A stretch of 24,708 bases of DNA, from the NCBI GenBank assembly GCA_934574095.1, contig CAKTMW010000026.1, positions 1-24,708 of the forward strand, in the 5' to 3' direction. The notes under the pieces are model-generated. The model was given only the letters and a program-made list of their open reading frames with translations. It ran no database searches and had not been told where the DNA came from. Numbering within the stretch: the first letter of the stretch is position 1; each line of letters opens with the position of its first letter. This document shows positions 1-6,604 of this stretch, piece by piece. This stretch comes from an uncultured Oscillospiraceae bacterium (GTDB lineage Bacteria; Bacillota; Clostridia; Oscillospirales; Oscillospiraceae). Position numbers and translations under genes: made by a program.

Positions 1-758
1 TTCTTATCCAGATAGGAACCGTAGGTGATCATGGCGCCCATGCCCAGAGACAGAGAGAAGAACATCTGACCACCGGCGGTGGAAAGGACTTCAAAGAAGC
101 TGGGGGCTTTCTCAATGACACCGTTGGCGACAGCCCAGCCGGGAACGAACATGTACTTCAGGCCGTCCACAGCGCCGGGCAGGGTGCAGGCGCGGATGAT
201 GCAGATGATCAGGGCCACGAACAGGCAGGGCATACCAACGGAGCAGACCTTCTCGATACCGCCGCCGATGCCGCCCATAACGATGATCATGGTCAGGGCC
301 ACGAAGATCAGACCGTAGATAATGGCCTCAGCAGGGTTGCCCATGAAGTTGCCGAAGATCTCGGCGCCGGTCAGACCATTGGAGCCGAAGCCGGCGCCGA
401 ACAGGTCGCCCACGTTCAGGACGGTGTACTTGATGCAGTAGCCGCCCAGCGCGCAGTAGAAGAACAGGATGAAGAACGCGGACAGGATGCCCAGCCAGCC
501 CATCCAGCTGAACTTCTTGCTGAGCACCTTGTAAGCGCCCACAGCGCCCTGACCGGTCTTACGGCCCAGCGCCAGCTCGCCCACCATGACGATGAAGCCG
601 CAGCAGACCGCCAGGATCAGGTAGATGATAAGGAACGTGAAGCCGCCGCAGGCACCCATCTTATTGGGGAAGCCCCAGATGTTGCCCAGACCGACCGCCG
701 AACCGACAGCAGCCATCAGGAATCCAAAATTGGATCCAAAGCCTTTTCTTTCTTCCAT
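1..758 (-). CDS. NSS/SNF family Na+-dependent amino acid transporter, 3' part beyond the window
   Basis: Integral membrane symporter that would couple sodium entry to uptake of an amino acid; the substrate cannot be read from the sequence. The reading frame stays open from the ATG at 758 to the left edge, about 252 residues, so only the N-terminal half of a protein usually near 450-500 residues is present. Reading leftward, it begins MEERKGFGSNFGFLMAAVGSA and continues VGLGNIWGFPNKMG, the first transmembrane helix and Na+/substrate-binding signature of this family. Further hydrophobic segments follow, including a glycine-rich stretch around MIIVMGGIGGGIEKVCSVGMP. An AAGGAGAG ribosome binding site sits 6 bases before the ATG. 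The gene is monocistronic at its 5' end and has its own promoter. Bacterial relatives include TnaT and MhsT; family confidence is high, substrate unknown. Confidence 0.93.
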   Translation of the reverse strand, partial: MEERKGFGSNFGFLMAAVGSAVGLGNIWGFPNKMGACGGFTFLIIYLILAVCCGFIVMVGELALGRKTGQGAVGAYKVLSKKFSWMGWLGILSAFFILFFYCALGGYCIKYTVLNVGDLFGAGFGSNGLTGAEIFGNFMGNPAEAIIYGLIFVALTMIIVMGGIGGGIEKVCSVGMPCLFVALIICIIRACTLPGAVDGLKYMFVPGWAVANGVIEKAPSFFEVLSTAGGQMFFSLSLGMGAMITYGSYLDK

Positions 759-759
759 T

Positions 760-1149
760 GTTTTCTCTCCTTATTTTTATTCGCTCCCCTGTTGGGAAAC
801 GTGAGCCGCCTCCTGACCATACCTTCGGAAACGACCGCCCGAAAAAAGCGGGTGCTCTTATCAGGTTATAAAAAGTATACAGGATTTCACCTGCTGCCGC
901 AATTAGGAATATTTATAAAATTTTAACGTTATAATCTACTATTTTAACAATTTGTTAACGTATGTATAGATGTTCTTACCATCACTTTTTGTACGCAAAG
1001 CATCACGTAATCCACCTGTTTTAGCAAATTCTATTTACTATTTTCCTTCCGATTTTTCTTTTTCTTCTTGTGAAACTCTTTTGCTTGCGTTAAGTTCTTA
1101 ACGTCCGCGTGTTAAGAACGCATTAACGTTCCATCCCCCCGTAAACAAG
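760..1149. other. AT-rich intergenic region with repeated TTAACG motifs
   Basis: No gene is seen here. The stretch is much more AT-rich than its surroundings. It carries TTAACG or its complement at 923-928, 955-960, 1088-1093, 1098-1103 and 1123-1128, and a related TTAACA at 944-949. A perfect 9-base inverted repeat, GTTCTTAAC (1094-1102) and GTTAAGAAC (1111-1119), lies among them. These lie upstream of the leftward transporter gene and could be operators; no regulator gene is adjacent to support this. Confidence 0.45.
874..902 (-). promoter_or_regulatory. Candidate sigma-A promoter of the NSS transporter
   Basis: On the minus strand TTGCGG (897-902) and TATACT (874-879) are separated by exactly 17 bases. 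A transcript from here would have a leader of roughly 105 bases before the ATG at 758. That leader contains a small CCCG/CGGG hairpin near 839-853 but nothing I recognise as a riboswitch. The match is imperfect at -35. Confidence 0.5.
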
Positions 1150-1197
1150 AAGAAGCCCGGCGGACGGAACGCAACATTCCCGCCCGCCGGGCTTCTT
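1150..1197 (-). terminator. Rho-independent terminator of the zinc operon
   Basis: A 14-base perfect stem (1150-1163 with 1184-1197, core AAGCCCGGCGG) lies directly after the znuB stop. Reading leftward it is followed by a T-rich tract (TTCTTGTTTAC). Extra pairs extend the stem into the loop. Confidence 0.8.
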
Positions 1198-1204
1198 CAC
1201 TTTC

Positions 1205-2023
1205 TTATTGGCCGCCCTTTACTCTGGCCGCAATGCAGCAGAGCAAAAACACCGCCAGGTCCACCAGCACCACCGAAGCGCCCACCGGCGTACCCAGCAG
1301 ATAGGAGGCTGTCAGTCCCACGCAGAAGGAGCCGACGCTGATGCATCCGGAACAGATCACCACGCCCCGGAAGCTTTTCAGCACCCGCATGGCGCTCAGC
1401 GCCGGGAAGATCACCAGACTGGAGATCAGCATGGCCCCCATCATCCGCATGCCCAGCACGATGGTCAGGGCCGTCAGCACGCTCAACAGCGTGTTGTACA
1501 GCCCTACCTTCACGCCGGTGGCGCGGGAGAAGCTCTCGTCAAAGGTGATGGCGAACAGCCGGTGGTAGAACAGCACAAACAGCGCCAGCACGGCGACGCT
1601 CAATCCCACGCTCAGCGCCACATCAGCGCGGTCCATGGCCAGAATGGAGCCGAACATATAGCTGTCCACATCGGTGGTCATGCCGGTGGTCAGGGACGTG
1701 ACGATCACGCCCACCGCCAGCGCCGAAGCGGAGGTCACGGCAATGGCGGCGTCCGCGCCCATACGACTGCGCTCGGTCATACGGAGGAGCAGCAGCGCCG
1801 CCACGATCACCACCGGAATGGACACCGGCAGCGGCGCCCAGCCGCAGGCCACCGCCACCGCCAGCGCGCCGAAGGACACGTGGCTCAGGCCGTCGCCAAT
1901 CATGGAATACCGCTTCAGCACCAGCGGCACGCCCAGCAGCGCCGCGCACAGGGACACCAGAATGCCCACCACGAAGGCCCGCAGAATGAACGGGTACGTA
2001 AACATCTCCAGCAGCAGACTCAT
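1205..2023 (-). CDS. znuB: Zinc ABC transporter, permease subunit (ZnuB/AdcB family)
   Basis: Membrane channel subunit of a zinc (possibly manganese) uptake ABC transporter of the ABC-3 family. The protein is 272 residues, normal for the family, and almost entirely hydrophobic with about eight helices. Family hallmarks include the early segment LLGVPLVLKRYSMIGDGLSH and the later stretch ATGVKVGLYNTLLSVLTALT. The start ATG overlaps the stop of the ATPase gene as ATGA (2020-2023) and is preceded by GGAGGTGA, so the two are translationally coupled. It is the last gene of zur-znuA-znuC-znuB and ends at a strong terminator. Zinc rather than manganese is inferred from the histidine-rich loop of the upstream binding protein and the Fur-family gene at the operon head. 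Confidence 0.92.
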   Translation of the reverse strand: MSLLLEMFTYPFILRAFVVGILVSLCAALLGVPLVLKRYSMIGDGLSHVSFGALAVAVACGWAPLPVSIPVVIVAALLLLRMTERSRMGADAAIAVTSASALAVGVIVTSLTTGMTTDVDSYMFGSILAMDRADVALSVGLSVAVLALFVLFYHRLFAITFDESFSRATGVKVGLYNTLLSVLTALTIVLGMRMMGAMLISSLVIFPALSAMRVLKSFRGVVICSGCISVGSFCVGLTASYLLGTPVGASVVLVDLAVFLLCCIAARVKGGQ

Positions 2024-2736
2024 TCCCCGTCACCTCCCAACTTTTTGCCATAGGGCGAGGCGGCGAAATCCGCTGCCGCGCCGAACCACCAGCCCTTCCG
2101 TCCCGCGTGGAGAATGTGGGTGGCGTATTTCAGGCCGTTTTGCAGGTCGTGGGTCACCATGACGATGGCGATGCCCTCGGTGCGGTTCAGATGTTCCAGC
2201 GTGCGATACATGTCGTGAGCCGCTTCCGGGTCAAGGCCCGTCACCGGCTCGTCCAGGATCAGCAGCTCTCCGGCGGCGCACAACGCGCGGGACAGCAGCA
2301 CCCGCTGCTGCTGTCCGCCGGACAGCTCCCGGTAGCAGCGATCCTTCAGCTCCAGCACACCCAGTTTGCCCATGTTCATCAGGGCCTTGGACTTCTCGGC
2401 GGCGGTGTAGAAGAACCGGCCCCGGCGGGCGCTCAAAAAGCCCGACAGCACCACCTCATACACGGTGGCGGGAAAGTCCCGCTGGGCACGGGTCTGCTGG
2501 GGCAGATAGCCGATAGCCCCGGCCTTCAGGGACTTGTCCACTGTGATGCGGCCCTCCATGGGCTTCAGAAGTCCCAGCAGCACCTTCAGCAGCGTGGACT
2601 TGCCGCTGCCGTTCTCGCCCACCACGCACAGATAGTCGCCGCCGCGCACCTGAAAGGTCAGGTGGCGGCTCAGCGCCTTGCCCTCGTAGCCCAGCGCCAC
2701 GTCACGGCAGTCGATCAGTAATTTCTTTTCCTCCAT
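2020..2736 (-). CDS. znuC: Zinc ABC transporter, ATP-binding subunit (ZnuC/AdcC family)
   Basis: Cytoplasmic ATPase that powers the ZnuB channel. With the chosen start it has 238 residues. Walker A is GENGSGKST at residues 40-48, followed by the Q-loop region, the signature LSGGQQQR, Walker B LLILDEP and the switch histidine in VTHD. The start at 2736 is chosen because the A of the ATG is also the last base of the znuA stop (TGATG), GGAGGG lies just upstream, and the following MEEKKLLIDCRDV matches where the ABC domain begins. An in-frame ATG 13 codons upstream at 2775 lies inside znuA and adds a sequence unlike the family. The gene overlaps znuB by 4 bases. Confidence 0.93.
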   Translation of the reverse strand: MEEKKLLIDCRDVALGYEGKALSRHLTFQVRGGDYLCVVGENGSGKSTLLKVLLGLLKPMEGRITVDKSLKAGAIGYLPQQTRAQRDFPATVYEVVLSGFLSARRGRFFYTAAEKSKALMNMGKLGVLELKDRCYRELSGGQQQRVLLSRALCAAGELLILDEPVTGLDPEAAHDMYRTLEHLNRTEGIAIVMVTHDLQNGLKYATHILHAGRKGWWFGAAADFAASPYGKKLGGDGE

Positions 2737-3698
2737 CAGGCCAAACCCTCCTTCAGCGCCTCCACGTTTTCCCACATGAGGCTGAGATAGGTGGCGCCTG
2801 CCTCCATGTTCTGCCGCGACACCGTCTGGCAGGACTGGAAGGTCAGCACCTTCGCGCCGGTGGTCTCGGCAATGGCCTGCGCCACCTTCTGGCTGCTTAA
2901 TTCAATGGTATATACCACGGGGATATGCTCCTCCTCCACCTTATCAATGAGGTATTTCAGCGTGGCGAGAGACGGCTCCGTGTCACTGGCACAGCCGTGA
3001 AAGGCCGCCCGGTAGTCCAGAGCGTACTCCTTACAGAAATACAGCAGCGGGAACCGGTCGCCGAACACCAGCAGCCGCCGCTGTCCCGCCGCCACCGTGC
3101 CCCGGAAGGCTTCGTCCAGCTGATCCAGCTGGACCAGATAGTCCGTCAGCCGGGACTGATAGTCCTCCTGATGGGCGGGATCAGCCCGGCACAGCGCGTC
3201 GCAGATGGCCTGACACAGCGTCTTGGCCAGCACCGGGGACGTCCACACGTGCTCATCGTATTCGACCTCGTCGCTGTCATGATCCTCGTGGTCATGGTCA
3301 TTGTCGTCGTGACTGCCCTCCATGCCCTCGGCCCATTCCTCCGCCAGCGCCGACACCTGGGGCATCAGCGGCAGCGTCACGGCGATGTTCTCTCCGGCGG
3401 CGGACAGAATGTCCTCCACCCACGATTCGCTCTCGCCGCCGTTATAGAGGAACACGTCCGCTTCCGACAGCGTGATGACGTCCAGCGGCGTAGGCTCAAA
3501 GCTGTGGGTCTCCTTTCCGGCGGCCACCAGCAGCGTCACGTCCACGCCGTCGCCGCCGATCTGCCGGGCGAAGTCGTAGTAGGGGAACACGGTGCATACC
3601 ACCTGCAATTTGCCGTCGTCCGCCTTTTGCCGTAGGCCGCAGCCTACGAGGGAGACCGTCAGCACCAGCGCCAGCAGTAACGCGAAAAGCCGCTTCAT
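2736..3698 (-). CDS. znuA: Zinc-binding lipoprotein of the zinc ABC transporter (ZnuA/AdcA family)
   Basis: Extracytoplasmic substrate-binding lipoprotein that delivers zinc to ZnuB. The 320-residue protein starts with a lipoprotein signal peptide (MKRLFALLLALVLTVSLVGC) whose lipobox cysteine is residue 20. Cluster A-I/SBP_bac_9 features are the PYYDFARQIGGD segment, KETHSFEPTP with a metal-ligand histidine, and DEHVWTSP with another. A histidine/aspartate-rich loop (SHDDNDHDHEDHDSDE) lies between them and is typical of zinc rather than manganese binders; FHGCASDTEPS carries the third conserved histidine. The start at 3698 is chosen over an upstream in-frame ATG at 3848. It has GGGAGGAAAG upstream, begins the signal peptide and overlaps the zur stop as ATGA. 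It shares one base with znuC. Confidence 0.94.
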   Translation of the reverse strand: MKRLFALLLALVLTVSLVGCGLRQKADDGKLQVVCTVFPYYDFARQIGGDGVDVTLLVAAGKETHSFEPTPLDVITLSEADVFLYNGGESESWVEDILSAAGENIAVTLPLMPQVSALAEEWAEGMEGSHDDNDHDHEDHDSDEVEYDEHVWTSPVLAKTLCQAICDALCRADPAHQEDYQSRLTDYLVQLDQLDEAFRGTVAAGQRRLLVFGDRFPLLYFCKEYALDYRAAFHGCASDTEPSLATLKYLIDKVEEEHIPVVYTIELSSQKVAQAIAETTGAKVLTFQSCQTVSRQNMEAGATYLSLMWENVEALKEGLA

Positions 3699-4099
3699 AC
3701 GCTTTCCTCCCTGCCGCAGCTCTCGCACAGACCGTAAAACAGCGTCCGCCGCGGGTCGATGCGGAAGTGGTGCTCCCGCTCCAGATGCTGGTACAGCTCT
3801 CCCAGATGGGAGCAGTCCAGATGTCGGATGCAGCCGCATTTTTCGCATTTCAGCAGAAAGCAGCTGCCCTCCTCGTGGCCGCAGTATTGATAGTAAGCGC
3901 CCTGATCTGTGACGGCCTTGTGGACAAGCCCCTGCTGGGCCAGACGCTCCAGCTGCCGGTACACGGTGGTCAGGCCGATGGTCTGGCCCTCCCGGTGCAG
4001 CTGCTCCGTCAGCTCCGCGGCGGTGGCGCAGCCCTCTGGACTGGCCTTGACGCCCTCCAGCACCGCCCGCTGCTGCCGGGTCATATAGGTAACGGACAT
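3695..4099 (-). CDS. zur: Fur-family metalloregulator, probably Zur
   Basis: Transcriptional repressor that likely senses zinc and controls this operon. At 134 residues it has normal Fur-family length. The N-terminal winged helix contains the recognition helix GLTTVYRQLERL. The C-terminal half has HEEGSCFLLKCEKCGC and a final CESCG, two CxxC pairs that hold the structural zinc in Zur, PerR and Fur of Firmicutes. The start at 4099 has GGAGGTGGG upstream. A frame-compatible ATG at 4138 would have the coding region run through the operator, so it is rejected. The gene overlaps znuA by 4 bases, so regulator and transporter are made together and probably autoregulated through the box at 4123-4137. 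Zur is preferred over PerR from context; sequence alone does not prove the metal. Confidence 0.88.
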   Translation of the reverse strand: MSVTYMTRQQRAVLEGVKASPEGCATAAELTEQLHREGQTIGLTTVYRQLERLAQQGLVHKAVTDQGAYYQYCGHEEGSCFLLKCEKCGCIRHLDCSHLGELYQHLEREHHFRIDPRRTLFYGLCESCGREESV

Positions 4100-4122
4100 G
4101 TGTCCCACCTCCAATTTAAAAA

Positions 4123-4137
4123 TGAAAACCATTTTCA
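4123..4137. promoter_or_regulatory. Fur/Zur-type operator, 7-1-7 inverted repeat
   Basis: The 15-mer TGAAAACCATTTTCA has a TGAAAA/TTTTCA inverted repeat in the 7-1-7 layout known for Fur, Zur and PerR boxes in Firmicutes (for example TGATAAT-N-ATTATCA). It lies between the -10 box and the ribosome binding site of zur, so a bound repressor would block initiation of the whole operon. Confidence 0.78.
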
Positions 4138-4138
4138 A

Positions 4139-4166
4139 ATTATAGCAGAGTTTACCGGTTTGTCAA
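4139..4166 (-). promoter_or_regulatory. Promoter of the zur-znuACB operon
   Basis: Reading leftward, a perfect -35 TTGACA (4161-4166) and a perfect -10 TATAAT (4139-4144) are 16 bases apart. The Fur-type box starts 2 bases further downstream. This is the closest match to consensus in the window. Confidence 0.88.
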
Positions 4167-4168
4167 CG

Positions 4169-4207
4169 AAAAGATGCGGGACCGGATGAACATCCCCGTC
4201 CCGCATC
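4169..4207 (-). terminator. Rho-independent terminator of the hxlR gene
   Basis: GATGCGGGAC (4173-4182) pairs perfectly with GTCCCGCATC (4198-4207). Reading leftward the stem is followed by TTTT. The T tract ends only 2 bases from the -35 of the zur promoter. Confidence 0.8.
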
Positions 4208-4238
4208 TCTTTACTACGCCGCCCCGCGGCGGCACCTA

Positions 4239-4592
4239 TCAGTTTTCACGCTCCGCCGGCGTTTCCGCTGTCATTCTGGCCTCCGCCCAGTCGCTGAGCT
4301 GCTCCAGGATGGGCAGCAGGGCACGGCAGTCGTCGGTGGGGCTGTACTCCACCCGCACCGGCACCTCCGGATATACGGTGCGGACCACCAGACCGTCGCG
4401 CTCCAGCTCCCGCAGGGAGGTGGCCAGCACGGTGTTGCTGATGCCGTCCAGCTTGGTCCGCAGGGCGTTATACCGCAGGGCTCCGGCGTTGGTCAGGGCG
4501 CAAACGATCTGCACCTTCCACTTGCCGCCGATGACGCTCATGGCGTAGTGCAGCGGGCATTTCTCCATACAGGGACAATCGTAGTGGGACAT
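4239..4592 (-). CDS. HxlR-family winged-helix transcriptional regulator
   Basis: Small DNA-binding regulator of 117 residues, normal length for HxlR/YodB-type proteins. The family pattern is clear: CPLHYAMSVIGGKWKVQIVCAL, then LRYNALRTKLDGISNTVLATSLRELERDGLV as helix-turn-helix and wing, then VEYSPTDDCRALLPILEQL as dimer helix. Three cysteines at residues 6, 8 and 12 (CPC...C) precede the DNA-binding domain. Members such as YodB and HypR use N-terminal cysteines to sense electrophiles or disulfide stress, so redox or thiol sensing is possible here but is inference. The ribosome binding site AGGAGGAG is 7 bases before the ATG. The gene is divergent from a LysE-type exporter, which is its most likely target. 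Confidence 0.9.
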   Translation of the reverse strand: MSHYDCPCMEKCPLHYAMSVIGGKWKVQIVCALTNAGALRYNALRTKLDGISNTVLATSLRELERDGLVVRTVYPEVPVRVEYSPTDDCRALLPILEQLSDWAEARMTAETPAEREN

Positions 4593-4650
4593 GGTAAGCT
4601 CCTCCTGACCTTGTTCTAAAAATCTGCGCTCTTGCGTTTTCCGGACTTCG

Positions 4651-4671
4651 TGCTATGATGGTATTATAGCA
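4651..4671. promoter_or_regulatory. Palindrome between hxlR and the LysE-type gene, likely operator over both promoters
   Basis: TGCTAT (4651-4656) and ATAGCA (4666-4671) form an inverted repeat around a short spacer, with further AT/AT pairing inside (8 of 10 positions). It covers a rightward -10 TATGAT (4654-4659; -35 TTGCGT at 4632-4637, 16 apart). It also covers a leftward -10 TATAAT (4663-4668; -35 TTTACT at 4686-4691, 17 apart). A bound HxlR dimer would therefore affect both genes. Confidence 0.6.
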
Positions 4672-4697
4672 AGTAAGAAAAGAGGAGTAAATAGCAA

Positions 4698-5318
4698 ATG
4701 AACATTTATCTTCAGGGGCTGACCATGGGGCTTGCCTACGTGGCCCCCATCGGATTGCAGAACCTGTTCGTTATCAACAGCGCCCTGACCCAGAAGCGGG
4801 GACGGGTGTATCTGACGGCGCTGATCGTCATCTTCTGGGATATTTCGCTGGGGCTTTCCTGCTTTTTGGGGGCCGGTGCGCTGATCCAGGCGCTGCCGTG
4901 GCTGCAAAAGGTGATCCTGGGGCTGGGCTGCCTGATCGTTATCTGGATCGGCATCGGGCTTCTGCGCTCCAAGGCCAGCCTTGAGGGCGGCCGGGACGTG
5001 AATGTGCCCGTCTGGAAGCTGATCTCCAGCGCCTTCGTGGTGACGTGGCTGAACCCCCAGGCCATCATCGACGGCACCATGATGCTGGGCGCGTTCCGGG
5101 CCAGCATCCCCGCCGGAACGGACGTATTTTTCATCTGCGGCTTTGCCAGCGCGTCGGTGATCTGGTTCCTGACGCTGTCCACCGTGGTATCGCTGCTGGG
5201 CAGCAAATTCAATGAAAAGGTGCTGAACATCATCAACAAGGTCTGCGGCGCGGTCATCATCTTCTACGGCTGCAAGCTGGCGTGGAGCTTCATTCAGCTG
5301 ATGGGCTGGGTAAGCTGA
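4698..5318 (+). CDS. LysE/RhtB-family amino acid or small-molecule exporter
   Basis: Inner-membrane exporter of 206 residues, the usual length for LysE/ArgO/RhtB proteins. It starts MNIYLQGLTMGLAYVAPIGL followed by QNLFVINSAL, matching the first helix and PIGPQN motif of LysE and ArgO. About six hydrophobic helices follow, with the conserved segment AFVVTWLNPQAIIDGTMMLGAF in the middle and a glycine-containing YGCKLAWSF helix at the end. GAGGAG lies 9 bases before the ATG. It is divergent from an HxlR regulator, and the promoter overlaps a palindrome, so export of a stress-related metabolite or amino acid under HxlR control is plausible. The real substrate is unknown. No clear terminator follows; the next gene has its own promoter. 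Confidence 0.88.
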   Translation: MNIYLQGLTMGLAYVAPIGLQNLFVINSALTQKRGRVYLTALIVIFWDISLGLSCFLGAGALIQALPWLQKVILGLGCLIVIWIGIGLLRSKASLEGGRDVNVPVWKLISSAFVVTWLNPQAIIDGTMMLGAFRASIPAGTDVFFICGFASASVIWFLTLSTVVSLLGSKFNEKVLNIINKVCGAVIIFYGCKLAWSFIQLMGWVS

Positions 5319-5359
5319 GAAAATTTTGAGTATTTTGACGAAATAAATGCTGAAAGTTC

Positions 5360-5387
5360 TTGCATATTTCCTAAATCGTGGTATGAT
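5360..5387 (+). promoter_or_regulatory. Candidate promoter of the alpha-hydroxy-acid oxidase-like gene
   Basis: TTGCAT (5360-5365) and TATGAT (5382-5387) are 16 bases apart in an AT-rich gap, about 50 bases before the start codon. Confidence 0.6.
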
Positions 5388-5437
5388 ATGCCATACGTCC
5401 CGCCTCTGTGCGGCCATCAGAAAGTGAGGAATGAGAC

Positions 5438-6451
5438 ATGACATATCAAGAAATCCTGGATCGCTCCCGCGATCAAATCGGACCTTTCTGCAAATCCTGC
5501 AAGATCTGCAACGGCATGGCCTGCAAGAACACCGTCCCCGGCCCCGGTGCCAAGGGACTGGGCACCGGGTTTATCCGCAACTACCAGAAATGGCAGGAGC
5601 TGTGCGTCAACATGGACACCATCTGTGAGAACGGCCCGGCGGACACCACCTTTGATTTCTTCGGTCATCAGCTGACCATCCCCGTGATGGCCGGTCCCGT
5701 GGGCGCTATGCAGCTGCACTACGGCGACAAGTACGACGACCTGACCTATAACGACCTGCTGGTCACCGCCTGCGCCAAGGCGGGCATCCTGGCCTTTACC
5801 GGCGACGGCACCAACTCCGCCGTCATGGAGGGCGCGGTGCGGGCCATCGGCGAAAACCACGGCGCGGGCGTCACCACCATCAAGCCCTGGAACCAGGAGC
5901 TGGTGATGCAGAAGATGGACATGGCCAAAAAGTGCGGCGCGTGGGCCATCGCCATGGATATTGACGGCGCGGGCCTGCCCTTCCTGAAGAACCTGACGCC
6001 ACCTGCCGGAAGCAAGACGGTGGAGCAGCTGAAGGAGATCGCCGACTACGCAGGCGTACCCTTCATCCTGAAGGGCATCATGACCGTCAAGGGCGCGGAG
6101 AAGGCCGTAAAGGCCGGCGCCAAGGCCATCATCGTGTCCAACCACGGCGGCCGTGTGCTGGACCAGTGCCCCGCCACGGCGGAGGTGCTGCCGGAGATCG
6201 TGGACGCCGTCGGCAAGGACGTGATGGTGCTGGTGGACGGCGGCATCCGTACTGGTATGGACGTGTTCAAGGCCCTGGCGCTGGGCGCGAAGGGCGTGCT
6301 GATCGCCCGGCCCTTTGTCAACATGGTATACGGCGGCGGCGAGGAAGGCCCCGCCGTGCTGGTGGAAAAGCTGAAGGCCGAGCTGGCCGACACCATGCTG
6401 ATGTGCGGCGCGCACAAGCTCAGCGAGATCGACCGGAGCATGGTGCGATAA
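5438..6451 (+). CDS. FMN-dependent alpha-hydroxy-acid oxidising protein
   Basis: Flavoprotein of the lactate oxidase / glycolate oxidase / L-lactate dehydrogenase superfamily, 337 residues, expected to oxidise a 2-hydroxy acid with FMN in a TIM barrel. Visible family features are IPVMAGPVGA near residue 81, the FMN-phosphate lysine region LKGI (K212), the catalytic pair in SNHGGR (H236, R239), DGGIRTG (267-273) and the phosphate-binding IARP near 289. The N-terminus is unlike classical members. It has C18, C21, C24 and C29 (CxxCxxCxxxxC), suggesting a metal or Fe-S site, and a GPGAKGLGTGF stretch. A GAGGAATGAG site precedes the ATG. The gene has its own promoter and ends at a strong terminator, so it is probably transcribed alone. 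The exact substrate cannot be told. Confidence 0.88.
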   Translation: MTYQEILDRSRDQIGPFCKSCKICNGMACKNTVPGPGAKGLGTGFIRNYQKWQELCVNMDTICENGPADTTFDFFGHQLTIPVMAGPVGAMQLHYGDKYDDLTYNDLLVTACAKAGILAFTGDGTNSAVMEGAVRAIGENHGAGVTTIKPWNQELVMQKMDMAKKCGAWAIAMDIDGAGLPFLKNLTPPAGSKTVEQLKEIADYAGVPFILKGIMTVKGAEKAVKAGAKAIIVSNHGGRVLDQCPATAEVLPEIVDAVGKDVMVLVDGGIRTGMDVFKALALGAKGVLIARPFVNMVYGGGEEGPAVLVEKLKAELADTMLMCGAHKLSEIDRSMVR

Positions 6452-6464
6452 TCGAAACCGACAT

Positions 6465-6502
6465 AAAAACCAGTCCCACCCCAAGGGGTGGGACTGGTTT
6501 TT
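6465..6502. terminator. Bidirectional terminator between convergent genes
   Basis: An 18-base perfect inverted repeat (6465-6482 with 6485-6502, core CCAGTCCCACCCC) begins with AAAAA and ends with TTTTT. It can therefore stop both the rightward flavoprotein transcript and the leftward surface-protein transcript. Confidence 0.9.
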
Positions 6503-6604
6503 GTTATGCAAACGCCCAGGAGCAGGGATGGAAAGCACGTCCGGCTAAGGAACGTAGCCCCGCCCCCGGAGCATACTGCCGCTGTTTACACCGATGCGTC
6601 CATT

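Noticed and set aside
760..875. Glycine or other known riboswitch in the transporter leader
   Set aside because: The leader has small GC stems but I could not fit the conserved core of any riboswitch I know.
5417..6538. 373-codon minus-strand frame opposite the flavoprotein gene
   Set aside because: Composition is antisense-like (His/Gly/Val/Leu) and it runs through the bidirectional terminator.
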